Shown here: one piece after another, positions 63,693 to 64,000 of the stretch
Layout of the letters: every line of letters begins with the position of its first letter
Numbering within the stretch: position 1 is the first letter of the stretch
Assembly: GCA_963741305.1 (NCBI GenBank)
Contig: CAVUHL010000003.1
Span: 7,192,001 to 7,256,000 of the forward strand
Origin: DATMER01 sp963741305
Lineage (GTDB): Bacteria; Acidobacteriota; Thermoanaerobaculia; Multivoradales; UBA5704
DNA length: 64,000 nt
Direction: 5' to 3'
The notes under the pieces: generated by a model
The model's input: the letters and a program-made list of their open reading frames with translations, nothing else
Database searches by the model: none
What the model was told of the DNA's origin: nothing
Translations under genes and position numbers: made by a program

Positions 63693-64000
63693 TCAGCTCC
63701 AGGCCGGGGGCGGTGGGCTGACCGCCGCTCCGTCGAGCAATGTGCCTTGCGCGACCACGCGGGCATCCCCGCTCAACAGCCAAGCCGAGCCGGCAATACT
63801 TACCTCCAACTCAAAGCCGCCCTGCACGGATACACGCAGGGGCAGCGCCGACCTGCCAATGTGCAGACCGACTGCCGCTCCGGCCAGGATGCCGCTCCCG
63901 CAGGAGAGCGTCTCGGCCTCGACCCCACGCTCGAAGGTCCGGATTTCCATCCGGTGTCCGTCGGGGAAGCGTACGAAGCTGACGTTGGCCCCCTCCTCGA
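63693..64000 (-). CDS. dapF: Diaminopimelate epimerase, C-terminal part
   Basis: The last 102 residues of a gene that starts beyond the window. 'EEGANVSFVRF' and 'RTFERGVEAETLSCGSGILAGA' are the DapF signature around the second catalytic Cys; the family usually has CGTG, here CGSG. DapF converts LL- to meso-diaminopimelate for lysine and peptidoglycan. It lies upstream of the GT2 gene on the same strand with a gap of about 24 bases, so the two may be co-transcribed. Confidence 0.87.
   Translation of the reverse strand, partial: EEGANVSFVRFPDGHRMEIRTFERGVEAETLSCGSGILAGAAVGLHIGRSALPLRVSVQGGFELEVSIAGSAWLLSGDARVVAQGTLLDGAAVSPPPPAWS

Overview
The window is a high-GC bacterial chromosome segment. 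Its ELWxxDGTxxGT repeat proteins, its secreted zinc proteases ending in an 'LDTRN...VDVNGYFE' domain, its zinc-finger/TPR proteins and its many tiny toxin-antitoxin and REP remnants are what I would expect from an Acidobacteriota genome, probably Thermoanaerobaculia-like. That placement is inference from protein style; no rRNA or tRNA is present. Several genes show a -10 hexamer only 6-8 bases before the start codon, so leaderless transcription looks common.

Layout. 1-4.9 kb is an accessory zone: the 5' part of an AT-rich gene resembling defence nucleases, a zinc-finger/TPR gene, a repeat array, a MazEF-like pair, an antitoxin remnant and a broken DUF4160 gene next to an intact DUF2442 gene. 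4.9-6.9 kb is a methionine-salvage operon (mtnB-mtnD-mtnC, minus strand). 6.9-14.8 kb holds a DUF488 protein, an XRE regulator, a frameshifted TPR gene, a serine beta-lactamase-family hydrolase, a SEC-C protein and a single-chain type ISP-like restriction-modification enzyme. 14.8-21.6 kb is a minus-strand run: hrpB, an Nramp-like transporter, an MgtE-like soluble regulator, two winged-helix-like proteins and a DUF2231 membrane protein. 21.6-25.8 kb carries a VapBC pair and a compact operon (yqgE, Nudix, membrane protein, nth, SDR, cytochrome c lipoprotein, small protein).

25.9-35.3 kb has aconitase, an NAD-dependent epimerase and two tandem ELWxxDGTxxGT repeat proteins. 35.3-37.0 kb is a gene-poor stretch with two low-complexity arrays, REP elements and a toxin-antitoxin locus broken by REP DNA. 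37-44.6 kb has a Uma2-family gene, two TonB-domain genes and, between them on the other strand, three tandem matrixin-like proteases, one damaged. 44.6-50.8 kb has queD, a MacAB-like adaptor/ATPase/permease operon and citrate synthase. 51.5-56.3 kb is an iron operon: Fur, an FTR1-DUF2318 fusion, two FtsX-like permeases and an ABC ATPase fused to a DtxR-type C-terminal domain, resembling the Campylobacter p19 iron system.

56.3-61.0 kb is the most interesting part. A repeat array and a large CHAT-NB-ARC-TPR (NLR-like) gene lie between two perfect 38-base direct repeats. The repeat is the overlapping 3' end of the convergent ABC-ATPase and ApbE genes, so this ~4.6 kb segment looks like an insertion that separated a previously adjacent gene pair. 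The window ends with ApbE, a MITE-like element with perfect 26-base inverted ends, a TetR regulator, a GT2 glycosyltransferase and the 3' part of dapF.
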